Shown: piece after piece, positions 1 through 9,161 of the stretch
Layout of the letters: each line of letters begins with the position of its first letter
How positions within the stretch are numbered: the first letter of the stretch is position 1
Assembly (NCBI GenBank): GCA_023229665.1
Contig: JALNYW010000002.1
Span: forward strand, 1 to 64,000
From: Patescibacteria group bacterium
GTDB taxonomy: Bacteria > Patescibacteriota > Patescibacteriia > 2-12-FULL-60-25
Reading direction: 5' to 3'
DNA length: 64,000 bases
Notes under the pieces: generated by a model
The model's input: the letters and a program-made list of their open reading frames with translations, nothing else
The model's database searches: none
Told to the model about the DNA's origin: nothing
Program-made: the position numbers and the translations under genes

Positions 1-1
1 T

Positions 2-3000
2 ATTCGAGGCGTGAATGATCTTGCGAATACGGTGTTTAGCGTGAATAGGCAGGGAAGCGTGACCACAACCGGTGGACTAAACGTGTTTGGAACCGCTTCA
101 ACAACGAACCTGTTCGTGGCCGGACAACTCGTCTGTCTGGCAAATGGGACGAATTGTACGGGGGGCTCCGGCACGACCACGCAATGGTGGGTATACAACG
201 CGAGCGGTGATTTCTTGCGCACAACTACGGATACAACCAATGTAGTGATCGGGGGCACGTCAACATCGGTTCCATTCATGAACTCGCTGTTTACGATGAA
301 CGGCCAAGATTTGTTTGTCGGGGGGAATATCGGATCGGTGACTTCCATCTATACGAATGCGGCCTTTGTCGCCGGAGATGGAACGACATTCAACGATTTC
401 AACGGCAATACTATCGGCGTCGGGCCTACGTATTACCAAAATGGTTTGATCCACCAAAAATCAGGTTCACTCTACATTACTGCGGAAAACGATGAAGTGA
501 ATGCGGTAGGTGGCAACATCAATATTACTGGTGGGAACGGTAGAGAAACCCTGGCAACGGGCGGTTCGGTAGGCTTGGCTGGTGGTCAGGCTGCTTTTGG
601 CGGGAATGGTGGAGGTATTACCCTCAACGGCGGATTGAGCGCTACGACTTCAGCGAGCACCGGCGGCAGCGTGTCGCTTGCGGGTGGAAACGGTGATTTG
701 GAGGGCTTAGGCGGCGCCGTCACCCTGAGCGGTGGAGAATCCTTATTCAGCGCCGGTGGAAATGTGAATCTTCGTGGTGGAAATTCGGTCGTGGATAACC
801 AGGCCGGCTCGATCTATCTGCGACCCGGGTGGACTGACAACGTGAATGATACAAGCGCCTCCGCGACTTTTGTCTTGATCGAAAATGACGCGTCGCATGA
901 CGGCGCCCCGCCTTCCTTGCGCTTCCAGGAGCTGACCTCCATCGGCACGGACTACGTGGGCTTCCGTGCGCCGACCAGCATCGGCATCAACGCGATTTGG
1001 GCTCTCCCGGAAAATGTAGGTACCACCGGTACCGCCATGATCCTGGATTCGGCAAACCGCTTTTCTTTCCAAAGCGTTTGTTTGTCGAGCGGCACCAACT
1101 GTCCGGTCTCGGGCGGCTCCGGAACGACCACGCAATGGTGGGTCTACAACGATGCTTCTGATTTCTTGCGCGTAACCACGCCGACGACGGATCTCGTCCT
1201 CGGATCAACCGTGACTTCCACCGGCGCGCCGGCTTACTTCGACCTTTCCGGCGGCACGCTTGGCACTTCGACGTTCTACTTCGGCCATGCGACCAATGCG
1301 AACGTGGTGATTGGCGGCACATCCACCACTCAAACGGGATTGAATGCGCTCTTCGTGATGAACGGTGACGATCTGTTCGTGCATGGAAATATCGGTGCCG
1401 CGTCTTCCATCTATTCGAATGGCGCCTTCGTGGCGGGCACGGGGACGACCTTCTACGGCGACGGATTCATCTCAAAAATGAATGGCAACTTGGTTCTCAG
1501 CGCATCAGCCGGAGGAATTATCGCATCCGCGAATAACCTCCTGTCGCTCGGAAATGCGACGACGGCATTCGCGAACATCTACAGCTCCGGGACGATTAAC
1601 TTCGTGAACATGATTGGCTCGAACGTCACAACCACGAACGTGACGACGACCAATCTCTTCACGACGAATAAAATCCAAGGTACGACGGCCGCCTTTTCGT
1701 CCGTATCGAGCAGTTTATATACGAGCACGCCTCCGGCCATCCCGGTCGTCGTCGGCACACACACCACGGCCGGAACCATTACGGATGTGTATGTCTATGG
1801 AAACTACGTCTATGCTGCCGAAGCCGCGAATGCGTTTTGGAACATCATCGATGTAACAAATCCGCGCGTCCCGAGCTCAACCTCGCGCACATCTTCAGGC
1901 GGTGGAAATATCGGCACGCTGCGCGTCGTAGGCAACTATGCGTACGTGGCGAACCAAAGCCCGGACCAACTTCGCATATACGATATCCGAAACAAAAAAA
2001 GCCCGGTCCTGATCGGTACCGCAACGGAAGGCGCCGAGGACATGGACCTTCAGGGTTCTTACGCCTACATGCTGGACACCGATGAATTCAGCATCATAGA
2101 CGTCAGCAATCCGGCCGCTCCCGTCATACTCAGCAACTTCGCGACGTCCACCGGTGAGCATGTCCGCGTCTACGGCCGATATGCATTTCTTTCCCGTGGC
2201 GCGAACGGTCTGACGATTCTCGACATATCCAATCCGAGCGCCCCGACGGCGACGTCCTTCTTTAATCCGACCGGAAGCGTAACGGACGTCGTTGTGAGCG
2301 GGAAATATGCCTATGTCGCGGCTGGAAACGATGGAGTCTATATCTTGGACGTGGCGAATCCGGCCGCGCCCATCCAGGTAGGGCAACTCAATCCCACCAA
2401 CTCCGTTTCGCGCCTCTTCCTCGCCGGACGGTATTTATATGCAGCCGCGGATTTTCTGGAAATCTATGACGTTTCGAGCTCGACCAACCCCGTCGCCGCC
2501 GGCTCAATGAATCCGACGGGCAGCGTGAACGACATCTTTGTCAGCGGCCGCTATGCTTATCTCGCAGAAAGCTCGAGCGATCTGAGCATCGTTGATCTTC
2601 AAGGCCTGGATGTTTCGACGGCGAATATCGGCAGTCTCTACAGCCAGTATGCAAATATCACGGATAACGCCTTCATCGGAAATAATTTGACCGTAAACAG
2701 CGGCCTTATGGTCGGAGAGGGCGGCATCCTTTCGCTCGGATCCATCTCCGTGTCGGCGACCAATACCACTTCGACATTCATGGGAACCGTGTCCACCACA
2801 CGTTTGACCGTGGGAGGCTTCAACGTTTGTTTAGCGAATGGAGCGAACTGCCCGAGCTTCGTATCAGCTGAAGCCGATACGCTCGCCTCGGTCACGGCAC
2901 GTGGCTCATTCTCAACAACCACGCTCCAACTGTTTGGAGGCTTTGTCGGCTCATCTTCCACCGTAACTTCGACCTTTACGGTTCTTGGTTCGACGTCGCT

Positions 3001-6000
3001 TCAAAACGTCACGGCGGCAAACGCCACCTTCACGAATGTCACGACGACCAACTTCTATGCGAATGGCCGGTTCCTGTTTGAACCCACATCAAGTTCCAGT
3101 CCGCTTTCCATTAAGGTTCCCGTTCCGACCGCGGACTTGGCCCCCAGTCTTGGACTGGCGTTCTCTACCACCGCCACAAATGAAGGCGTTTCCCTTTCGC
3201 GCATTCATGCGGGAGGCTCCGCATATACCCTTCTCGGCTTCGGGAGCGATACCCTAAATCCGTTGACGGCCACGGGTGTCCTCCACCTCTTTAACCATAC
3301 GGCGAACGAATACAATATAAACCTCTATGGTCAGACCGGGATTTCCAATGAAAGAGCGGTTTTTCGAATGCGTGATCTTGATGCCGTCGGATCGACGGCG
3401 GAAGCCTCGCATGAACTTCGTAACAGCACAGCAAACAGCTCCACGGCCGTCTTGCGCCTAAGCAGCGACCAGGCAAGCGGAGCCATCATTCAACATGTGG
3501 GGAGTACGTCGCCTGAAGGCGCCGTCTATGCAAGTGCCGGAAGCATTTTCTTCAATAGCGGAGGCACGTCCCAGGGCACGCAAGCCTACCTGAAGACGAC
3601 GAATAATTCCGTGAACGGATGGCTTGGCATTGCCACGACGGACATGTTGGGCGCAGGTTCCGAAACGCTGGCATCCGTCACGGCCCGCGGCGCATTTACG
3701 ACCAATACCTTGCTCTTGTATGGCGGGTTCATCGGGGCAAGCTCCACCGTCACCAGCACGCTCACGGTTTCGGGGGATACATTCCTGCAAGGCGCGACAG
3801 GAACCACCTTTTCGTTCCTGAATGCAAAATCATATACAAACGACCAAAGCTTCTTAACGGCGGGAAACGCGAGCGTTGGCGGAGGCGCGTCTTCGGTATT
3901 CGTGTCGGAACGATATGCCTTTGTCGCGAACGAGGCCGATGACACGCTCTCTATTGTTGATATACGTAGCACGCAAAACGTAGTGACGATCGCCACGCCC
4001 GCGGTCGGCGATGCGCCCACGTCCGTCTTCGTTTCCGGTCGTTACGCCTACGTAGCAAATGAAGGGAGCGATAACATGACCGTCCTCGACGTCACGGACC
4101 CCACCAACCCATTCACCGTCGCCACCTTGGCCACCGGAGGATCGTCTACCTCCGTTTATGTTTCCGGTCGTTATGCCTTCGTAGCGAATAGCGCGAGCGA
4201 CACGCTGTCGATTGTCGACGTCACGGACCCCACCAACCCGGTCATGGTAACTTCAACGCAAACCGGCGATGCACCGTCATCCGTGTTCGTCTCGGGACGC
4301 TATGCTTACGTGACGAATGAAGGTGGCGACACGCTGTCCGTCATCGACATATTGGACACCGTAAACCCTGTCACGCTGAGTTTCGCCGTCGTCGGCGATG
4401 CGCCGTCGTCCGTGTTCGTCTCGGGCCGCTATGCGTATGTGACGAACCGGAACGCCAATAGCCTGTCCGTTGTCGATGTCGCGAACCCTGCTTCGGCAAG
4501 TGCCGTCGCTACGATACCGATCGGAGGTTCGCCTTCATCCATCTTCGTCTCTGAACGGTATGCGTATGTGTCGAATAGCGCGAGCGACACCGTCGCCGTC
4601 GTCGATGTCACGTATCCTTTTATTCCGGCCATCGTCGCCACCGTGTCCGTGGTCAGCACGCCGTCATCCGTCTTCGTCTCGGGCCGACATTTATATACGA
4701 CCTTCGGTTCCTCGCTCAGCATCACCTCCATCGGAGGCGTGCAAACGAACAGCCTCGTAGCCGCAAGTGCTGAATTTGGAACGCTTTCAACTCTTGGAAA
4801 TGTATCGATTGCGCAACAGCTGGATGTCTTGGGCGGTCTGACGGTAGGCAAAGGGGGGATCCTAAGCCTCGGCTCTTTGGCCGTGGGCGCCACCAATACG
4901 ACTTCATCGATCTTGGGCAATCTGACGGTCGGCACCACGACATATGGAGGTGGACTGAATCCGCTCTTCAGAATCAATGGCGACGACTTATTTGTCGGTG
5001 GAAATATCGGATCTGCGTCATCGGTGTACACGGGCGGCGCCTTTATCGCCGGCTCCGGCACGACGTATTTCGGTGACGGCTTCATCAGCCGCAATAACGG
5101 GAACATGACGCTCTCGGCTTCCGGCGGAGCCTTTGTGCCGGCCACGGATAACGGCCTGTCCCTTGGAACCGAGGCTTTGAGTTTCGACGGATATTTCGGC
5201 AGCGTGACGACCACCAACTTCTCAACGCAAAGCTTTAGCAACCTTCTCGCCGGCGACCGCACCATCACGGCCGCTTCGAGCGTGACTGTGGGCGCGAACC
5301 CGCAACAAGTCGTGGTCCGTGATGAAATCGCCTATGTCATCAGTGATAACGGTACCGACAGTCTGAAGATCATCAATGCCTCCGATCCCTATTCGCCAAC
5401 CACCACATCGCAGGGGCTTACACAGACCGGTTTTTCACAAATCGAAGTCTCAGGCGAACTCTTCTTCATTGCAAGCACGAGCACGTCCTACATCCAGGTG
5501 TATCGCCACCACGTTCCGCAGCTTCTCTTCTCGAACCAATTCATGACGTTCCAGGGCGTGTCCGACATTAAACCGAATGGTCGCTACGTATATGCCGTCT
5601 CCGTTTCAAGTAGCGAATTCGCCATCTTCGAAAACGCGGGTCGCAACGGCAAACTGCGCGAACTGAGCCGCGTGGACCTCACGCAAGACAGTCTCACCAG
5701 CCTCGACGTGATGGGAAGCTACGTCTATGGCTGTGCGGCCACGGGCAGCTGTCGAGTTTACGACATCTCAAATCCGATTTCTCCGTCGCTGACGGCGACT
5801 ATTCCCGTCTCGTGGTCCGATGTCGTGGTGCAAAACCAGTATGTGTATGGCGTCTCGGTCACAGGCGCTTTAGATGTCTACACGGCCCTCGGCTTCCAAC
5901 ACGTCACCTCCGTCAGCTTGGGCGCGACGGTCGACAATCTTTTCATCAGCGGACGCTATGCCTATATGGCCACGTCTTCGCGCATTATCGTGGCCGATCT

Positions 6001-8326
6001 CCAGAACCCGCAGTCGCCGGTCCTCTATACTCTCCAATCCTCCAATGCCGCGGATAATTACGTGAGCGTCTATGTCGAAGGGACGACGCTGTATGCGCTT
6101 GATTCGACCGGTAATAGCTTGCGCCTCTATGACCTTGGCGGCATCAAAACGAATGGGCTGGAAGCTTCGACCGCGCTCTTGGGAAGCGTGACCATTGACT
6201 ATGACGCGATCGTGCTTGGCAAACTTGAAGCAAAGAGCGGGCTCCTCGTGGGTTCAAACGGTATCTCCATCGAAGGCGGCCTTACCGCGCAAATGAGTAC
6301 CGGCTCTTCAACCGCACGCATTGTGAACTCGGCGGTCGGCGGAGCGGGTGGTACGCAATTCGGTATCTATACGAATGCCCTGCTCGTGGCCACCGATGAA
6401 AGCTCGACCGGTTCGAATAACTACAGCATGGTCCTCCAGCATGCGGGAAACAATTTGAGTGGCTTGTGTATCGATACGACCAACGATACGGCCACGTGTC
6501 CGAGTGCGAACGCCGTTCTTACGGGCGTCTCCCTCATGTCCGATGGCGCCGTTAACTCAAACGGTTTCGACTTGGCCGAACGCTATATCGTGAACGGCAC
6601 GTCCACGGCAGGCGATCTCCTCGTCGTTGATACGGACTCCACCTCGACAGCCGCCATGAAGATGTCGCCTGGAATCGTCTATGATCCGAGAATTATCGGC
6701 GTCGTTTCCACCGCGCCTGGTCTCATTCTGGGTTGGGAAGGCAACCAAAAAGTCGCCCTCACCGGCCGCGTACCGCTTAAGGTCGCCATGACCAACGGTC
6801 CGATCCAGGTCGGCGACGCGCTCACGTCATCGGATGTCCCGGGATATGCCATGAAGGCGACAAAGCCAGGCATGGTCGTGGGTTATGCGCTCGGCGAATT
6901 GAATGCGACGGGCACGGTCGAGACCTTCGTCGCCGTCGGATATTGGGCCGGAGATGTCCTGAGTACGGATGGCGTTTCCACGCGCGTTACGGATGACTTA
7001 ATCATCAGCGCCACGTCGACGGCCAACGCGCTCAACCCGACCGCCGATTCGTGGGGCCTTACCTTCCGCGGCAGCGCCTGGGACGCGACCTCCTCCACGG
7101 CCGTGAACCACGACTTCGTCTTCTTGAATGACACGCTCTCGGCTACGAGCTCGCTCCTGACCATCCGTAACAGCACCAATACCCCCATCTTCACCTTAAG
7201 CCAGGAAGGGGATTTGAAAGTCACGGGCGACATCACCTTGGCGGGCCGTCTCTATCCTTCCGCGCGCGGCTTGATGCAGGACGAGTTCTTCATCTTCGTG
7301 GATGACAGTTCTTCGACCAACCAATACATCTCCACCAATGCGGATGGCTGGACCGCGCAAAACAGCTACGACTTGGCAGAACGCTATCTCTCGGCGGATG
7401 ATCTCGAGCCGGGCGATCTCGTGATGGCCGGTCCGTCGCCGTTAAGCGTCACCAAGACGAACGGCCTCGCCTCCATCCCCATGGGCATCGTGTCTTCAAA
7501 GCCGGGCTTCCTCTTGGGCCGCAATGCCACGGATACCTATCCGATCGCGCTGGCCGGTCGCGTACCGACCAAGGTCAGCAATGAAAAAGGCGCGATCGCT
7601 ATCGGCGACGAGCTGAGCCCATCGAGCATTCCGGGCGTGGCTGCGAAGTCCGATGGTACGGGTCGCGTGGTCGGCATCGCGCTCGAATCATATGACGCGA
7701 GCGTGGTAGGACGCATCGAAGTCTTCGTGAAGAGCGGCGGCGTCGGAAGCTCGGTAACCGTGGCCCAGACCGAATCCGGTCCTGCCACCTTCGACATCAA
7801 CACCCTTATGCGCAGCGGACTGGCCCTAATTGAGTCGGGCCGTCAGCGCGTCCGCGTAACCTTTGATACGATCGGCGGCTGGCCGAAGGTGCTGGCAACG
7901 CCGCAAGGCGAAGCCGAAGGAGGCTGGTGGACGGAAAACTATTCCGATACCGGTTTCGACATTGTGATGAAACAGGAACAGCCTCGTGACGTGTCCTTCA
8001 GCTGGGAAGTGAAGCCGGTGATTCTCGGTGATCGCATCTTCCGTTCTGATGGATTGAATTCGATCATGAACACGACCACCGGCCAGCCCGAAGGCGGATG
8101 GAACGGCGAAGAACCCGTCGAGGAAGCGGTAACTTCAACGGAACCCGTGCCGGAAGAACCGACACCCACGCCAACCTCAACCGAACCTACGCCCACAGCT
8201 CCCGAACCCGTGCCGGAACCCGAACCGGTTCCAGAACCGGCCCCGGAACTGACGCCGGATCCCACGCCTGAACCGGTCCCCGAGCCAGCTCCGGAGCCGG
8301 AACCCGCCCCCGAACCAGCGCCTTGA
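2..8326 (+). CDS. Giant repetitive surface protein with LVIVD-type beta-propellers (5' partial)
   Basis: The frame is open to the left window edge, so the first GTG at 11 is probably internal; about 2,770 residues are visible. From the N-terminus it has tail-fibre-like segments that recur (GTTTQWWVYN, CLANGTNC, NVVIGGTST) and a Gly-rich stretch near residues 165-265. Three blocks of LVIVD-type propeller blades follow at about 570-870, 1275-1570 and 1750-2045, with the recurring blade motif VFVSGRYAYVAN...LSVVDV. Two related C-terminal modules (about 2175-2315 and 2450-2575, each starting with AERY and GDLL/GDLV) resemble the autoproteolytic or chaperone ends of phage tail fibres. The tail after residue 2715 is PEP-rich. 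It is probably an extracellular adhesin or fibre; target and anchoring are unknown. Ser/Thr/Asn-rich composition fits a secreted protein. Confidence 0.85.
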   Translation: MRGVNDLANTVFSVNRQGSVTTTGGLNVFGTASTTNLFVAGQLVCLANGTNCTGGSGTTTQWWVYNASGDFLRTTTDTTNVVIGGTSTSVPFMNSLFTMNGQDLFVGGNIGSVTSIYTNAAFVAGDGTTFNDFNGNTIGVGPTYYQNGLIHQKSGSLYITAENDEVNAVGGNINITGGNGRETLATGGSVGLAGGQAAFGGNGGGITLNGGLSATTSASTGGSVSLAGGNGDLEGLGGAVTLSGGESLFSAGGNVNLRGGNSVVDNQAGSIYLRPGWTDNVNDTSASATFVLIENDASHDGAPPSLRFQELTSIGTDYVGFRAPTSIGINAIWALPENVGTTGTAMILDSANRFSFQSVCLSSGTNCPVSGGSGTTTQWWVYNDASDFLRVTTPTTDLVLGSTVTSTGAPAYFDLSGGTLGTSTFYFGHATNANVVIGGTSTTQTGLNALFVMNGDDLFVHGNIGAASSIYSNGAFVAGTGTTFYGDGFISKMNGNLVLSASAGGIIASANNLLSLGNATTAFANIYSSGTINFVNMIGSNVTTTNVTTTNLFTTNKIQGTTAAFSSVSSSLYTSTPPAIPVVVGTHTTAGTITDVYVYGNYVYAAEAANAFWNIIDVTNPRVPSSTSRTSSGGGNIGTLRVVGNYAYVANQSPDQLRIYDIRNKKSPVLIGTATEGAEDMDLQGSYAYMLDTDEFSIIDVSNPAAPVILSNFATSTGEHVRVYGRYAFLSRGANGLTILDISNPSAPTATSFFNPTGSVTDVVVSGKYAYVAAGNDGVYILDVANPAAPIQVGQLNPTNSVSRLFLAGRYLYAAADFLEIYDVSSSTNPVAAGSMNPTGSVNDIFVSGRYAYLAESSSDLSIVDLQGLDVSTANIGSLYSQYANITDNAFIGNNLTVNSGLMVGEGGILSLGSISVSATNTTSTFMGTVSTTRLTVGGFNVCLANGANCPSFVSAEADTLASVTARGSFSTTTLQLFGGFVGSSSTVTSTFTVLGSTSLQNVTAANATFTNVTTTNFYANGRFLFEPTSSSSPLSIKVPVPTADLAPSLGLAFSTTATNEGVSLSRIHAGGSAYTLLGFGSDTLNPLTATGVLHLFNHTANEYNINLYGQTGISNERAVFRMRDLDAVGSTAEASHELRNSTANSSTAVLRLSSDQASGAIIQHVGSTSPEGAVYASAGSIFFNSGGTSQGTQAYLKTTNNSVNGWLGIATTDMLGAGSETLASVTARGAFTTNTLLLYGGFIGASSTVTSTLTVSGDTFLQGATGTTFSFLNAKSYTNDQSFLTAGNASVGGGASSVFVSERYAFVANEADDTLSIVDIRSTQNVVTIATPAVGDAPTSVFVSGRYAYVANEGSDNMTVLDVTDPTNPFTVATLATGGSSTSVYVSGRYAFVANSASDTLSIVDVTDPTNPVMVTSTQTGDAPSSVFVSGRYAYVTNEGGDTLSVIDILDTVNPVTLSFAVVGDAPSSVFVSGRYAYVTNRNANSLSVVDVANPASASAVATIPIGGSPSSIFVSERYAYVSNSASDTVAVVDVTYPFIPAIVATVSVVSTPSSVFVSGRHLYTTFGSSLSITSIGGVQTNSLVAASAEFGTLSTLGNVSIAQQLDVLGGLTVGKGGILSLGSLAVGATNTTSSILGNLTVGTTTYGGGLNPLFRINGDDLFVGGNIGSASSVYTGGAFIAGSGTTYFGDGFISRNNGNMTLSASGGAFVPATDNGLSLGTEALSFDGYFGSVTTTNFSTQSFSNLLAGDRTITAASSVTVGANPQQVVVRDEIAYVISDNGTDSLKIINASDPYSPTTTSQGLTQTGFSQIEVSGELFFIASTSTSYIQVYRHHVPQLLFSNQFMTFQGVSDIKPNGRYVYAVSVSSSEFAIFENAGRNGKLRELSRVDLTQDSLTSLDVMGSYVYGCAATGSCRVYDISNPISPSLTATIPVSWSDVVVQNQYVYGVSVTGALDVYTALGFQHVTSVSLGATVDNLFISGRYAYMATSSRIIVADLQNPQSPVLYTLQSSNAADNYVSVYVEGTTLYALDSTGNSLRLYDLGGIKTNGLEASTALLGSVTIDYDAIVLGKLEAKSGLLVGSNGISIEGGLTAQMSTGSSTARIVNSAVGGAGGTQFGIYTNALLVATDESSTGSNNYSMVLQHAGNNLSGLCIDTTNDTATCPSANAVLTGVSLMSDGAVNSNGFDLAERYIVNGTSTAGDLLVVDTDSTSTAAMKMSPGIVYDPRIIGVVSTAPGLILGWEGNQKVALTGRVPLKVAMTNGPIQVGDALTSSDVPGYAMKATKPGMVVGYALGELNATGTVETFVAVGYWAGDVLSTDGVSTRVTDDLIISATSTANALNPTADSWGLTFRGSAWDATSSTAVNHDFVFLNDTLSATSSLLTIRNSTNTPIFTLSQEGDLKVTGDITLAGRLYPSARGLMQDEFFIFVDDSSSTNQYISTNADGWTAQNSYDLAERYLSADDLEPGDLVMAGPSPLSVTKTNGLASIPMGIVSSKPGFLLGRNATDTYPIALAGRVPTKVSNEKGAIAIGDELSPSSIPGVAAKSDGTGRVVGIALESYDASVVGRIEVFVKSGGVGSSVTVAQTESGPATFDINTLMRSGLALIESGRQRVRVTFDTIGGWPKVLATPQGEAEGGWWTENYSDTGFDIVMKQEQPRDVSFSWEVKPVILGDRIFRSDGLNSIMNTTTGQPEGGWNGEEPVEEAVTSTEPVPEEPTPTPTSTEPTPTAPEPVPEPEPVPEPAPELTPDPTPEPVPEPAPEPEPAPEPAP

Positions 8327-8361
8327 TTCCGTAGCCGCATTCGGCTACGATCCTGCTCGTC

Positions 8362-8436
8362 GGCGTGGTAGCCAAGTGGTAAGGCACGGGTCTGCAAAAC
8401 CTGTATTCGCGGGTTCAATTCCCGCCCACGCCTCCA
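8362..8436 (+). tRNA. tRNA-Cys (GCA)
   Basis: A full cloverleaf can be drawn: a 7-bp acceptor stem (GGCGTGG with CCACGCC), a D-arm containing AGTGGTAA, an anticodon loop CTGCAAA with anticodon GCA at 8394-8396, a T-loop TTCAATT, discriminator U at 8433 (expected for Cys) and an encoded CCA end at 8434-8436. Confidence 0.96.
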
Positions 8437-8441
8437 TACAA

Positions 8442-8468
8442 AAGCCCCCGCATTGCGGGGGCTTTTTG
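8442..8468. terminator. Bidirectional intrinsic terminator
   Basis: GC stem AAGCCCCCGC / GCGGGGGCTT with a very small loop, then TTTTTG on the plus strand and an A-run on the left. It can end both the tRNA-Cys transcript and the convergent 3D-domain gene. Confidence 0.85.
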
Positions 8469-8473
8469 TTTCC

Positions 8474-9097
8474 TTACTTACCGGCCAAAGCGATTTCCTT
8501 TACACGCTTCGCGGCCAAACGCTCGGCCTTCATTTTTTCGGCACGGGCAGACCACTGCGTCTTGTTATTGCCGTATTCCACAATTTCGATCGGGATGCGG
8601 CGCTTCAAGCCGTACGCGCGGGCCTTGGTGATGTCATTCGTCCAGACGTCCACGCGATAGGAATAGCGGCTATTCATGCGGTCGTGGACTTCAAAGATGC
8701 GGTCGCCGAACACGGTCGGAATACGAATCTTCGTACCGAACGGCAATACGTTGGTAGCGACGATGCCGTCGCGCACGTCCGAACCGTCAGCCGTCACGAA
8801 CGGGTCGGCGTCACACTCTTCCGGACGGGAAGTATAGGACGTCGAATCCATGTAGATGGTCTTAAGGGTCGCCGGGCGGTTTTCCGGGTCCTTGGCCACG
8901 GCTTCACCATCAGAGTTCACGATGGCACCCGTGTCAGACGACACGGCCAAAATCGTTCCCAAACCAGGGTTCGGAAGTACCGAGTTGGCCTTGGCCACCG
9001 GGACCACGATCGTGGACACGCCAAAGGACGCGATCAGCAAGCCGGTAACGGCCATGCGGATATGGCGGACAATGCGGGAATTGGCGTAGAGTGTCAT
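8474..9097 (-). CDS. 3D-domain secreted cell-wall protein
   Basis: 207 residues from the ATG at 9097. A longer in-frame start at 9253 would run through the promoter and into the divergent PBP gene, so it is rejected. An N-terminal signal or TM segment (MAVTGLLIASFGVSTIVVPVAKA) is followed by a C-terminal 3D domain with the three conserved Asp contexts: PFGTKIRIPTVFGDR, EVHDRM and YRVDVW. The 3D fold is a double-psi beta-barrel related to MltA and RlpA, usually seen in wall-active or resuscitation-type proteins. Divergent placement beside the class A PBP supports a peptidoglycan role. The Lys/Arg-rich C-terminus may bind wall polymers. Substrate is unknown. Confidence 0.8.
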   Translation of the reverse strand: MTLYANSRIVRHIRMAVTGLLIASFGVSTIVVPVAKANSVLPNPGLGTILAVSSDTGAIVNSDGEAVAKDPENRPATLKTIYMDSTSYTSRPEECDADPFVTADGSDVRDGIVATNVLPFGTKIRIPTVFGDRIFEVHDRMNSRYSYRVDVWTNDITKARAYGLKRRIPIEIVEYGNNKTQWSARAEKMKAERLAAKRVKEIALAGK

Positions 9098-9124
9098 AGG
9101 ATAGAGTCTGATTTTTAACGCAAA

Positions 9125-9153
9125 ACAATACCATATAATAGTGGTTTTGTCAA
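9125..9153 (-). promoter_or_regulatory. Promoter of the 3D-domain gene
   Basis: On the minus strand, -35 TTGACA (9153-9148), 17-bp spacer, -10 TATTGT (9130-9125). The gene starts at 9097, giving a leader of about 20 nt. A plus-strand TATAAT at 9134-9139 in the same interval may serve the divergent PBP gene but lacks a clear -35. Confidence 0.7.
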
Positions 9154-9161
9154 GGGTAAAC

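Noticed and set aside
3900..4720. Regular DNA repeats that might suggest a CRISPR or tandem-repeat array
   Set aside because: They are in frame and encode beta-propeller blades; spacing and divergence follow the protein repeat.
8160..8326. PEP repeats at the end of the giant protein as a PEP-CTERM sorting signal
   Set aside because: There is no terminal TM helix and Arg cluster after the PEP units; it is a low-complexity linker or tail.
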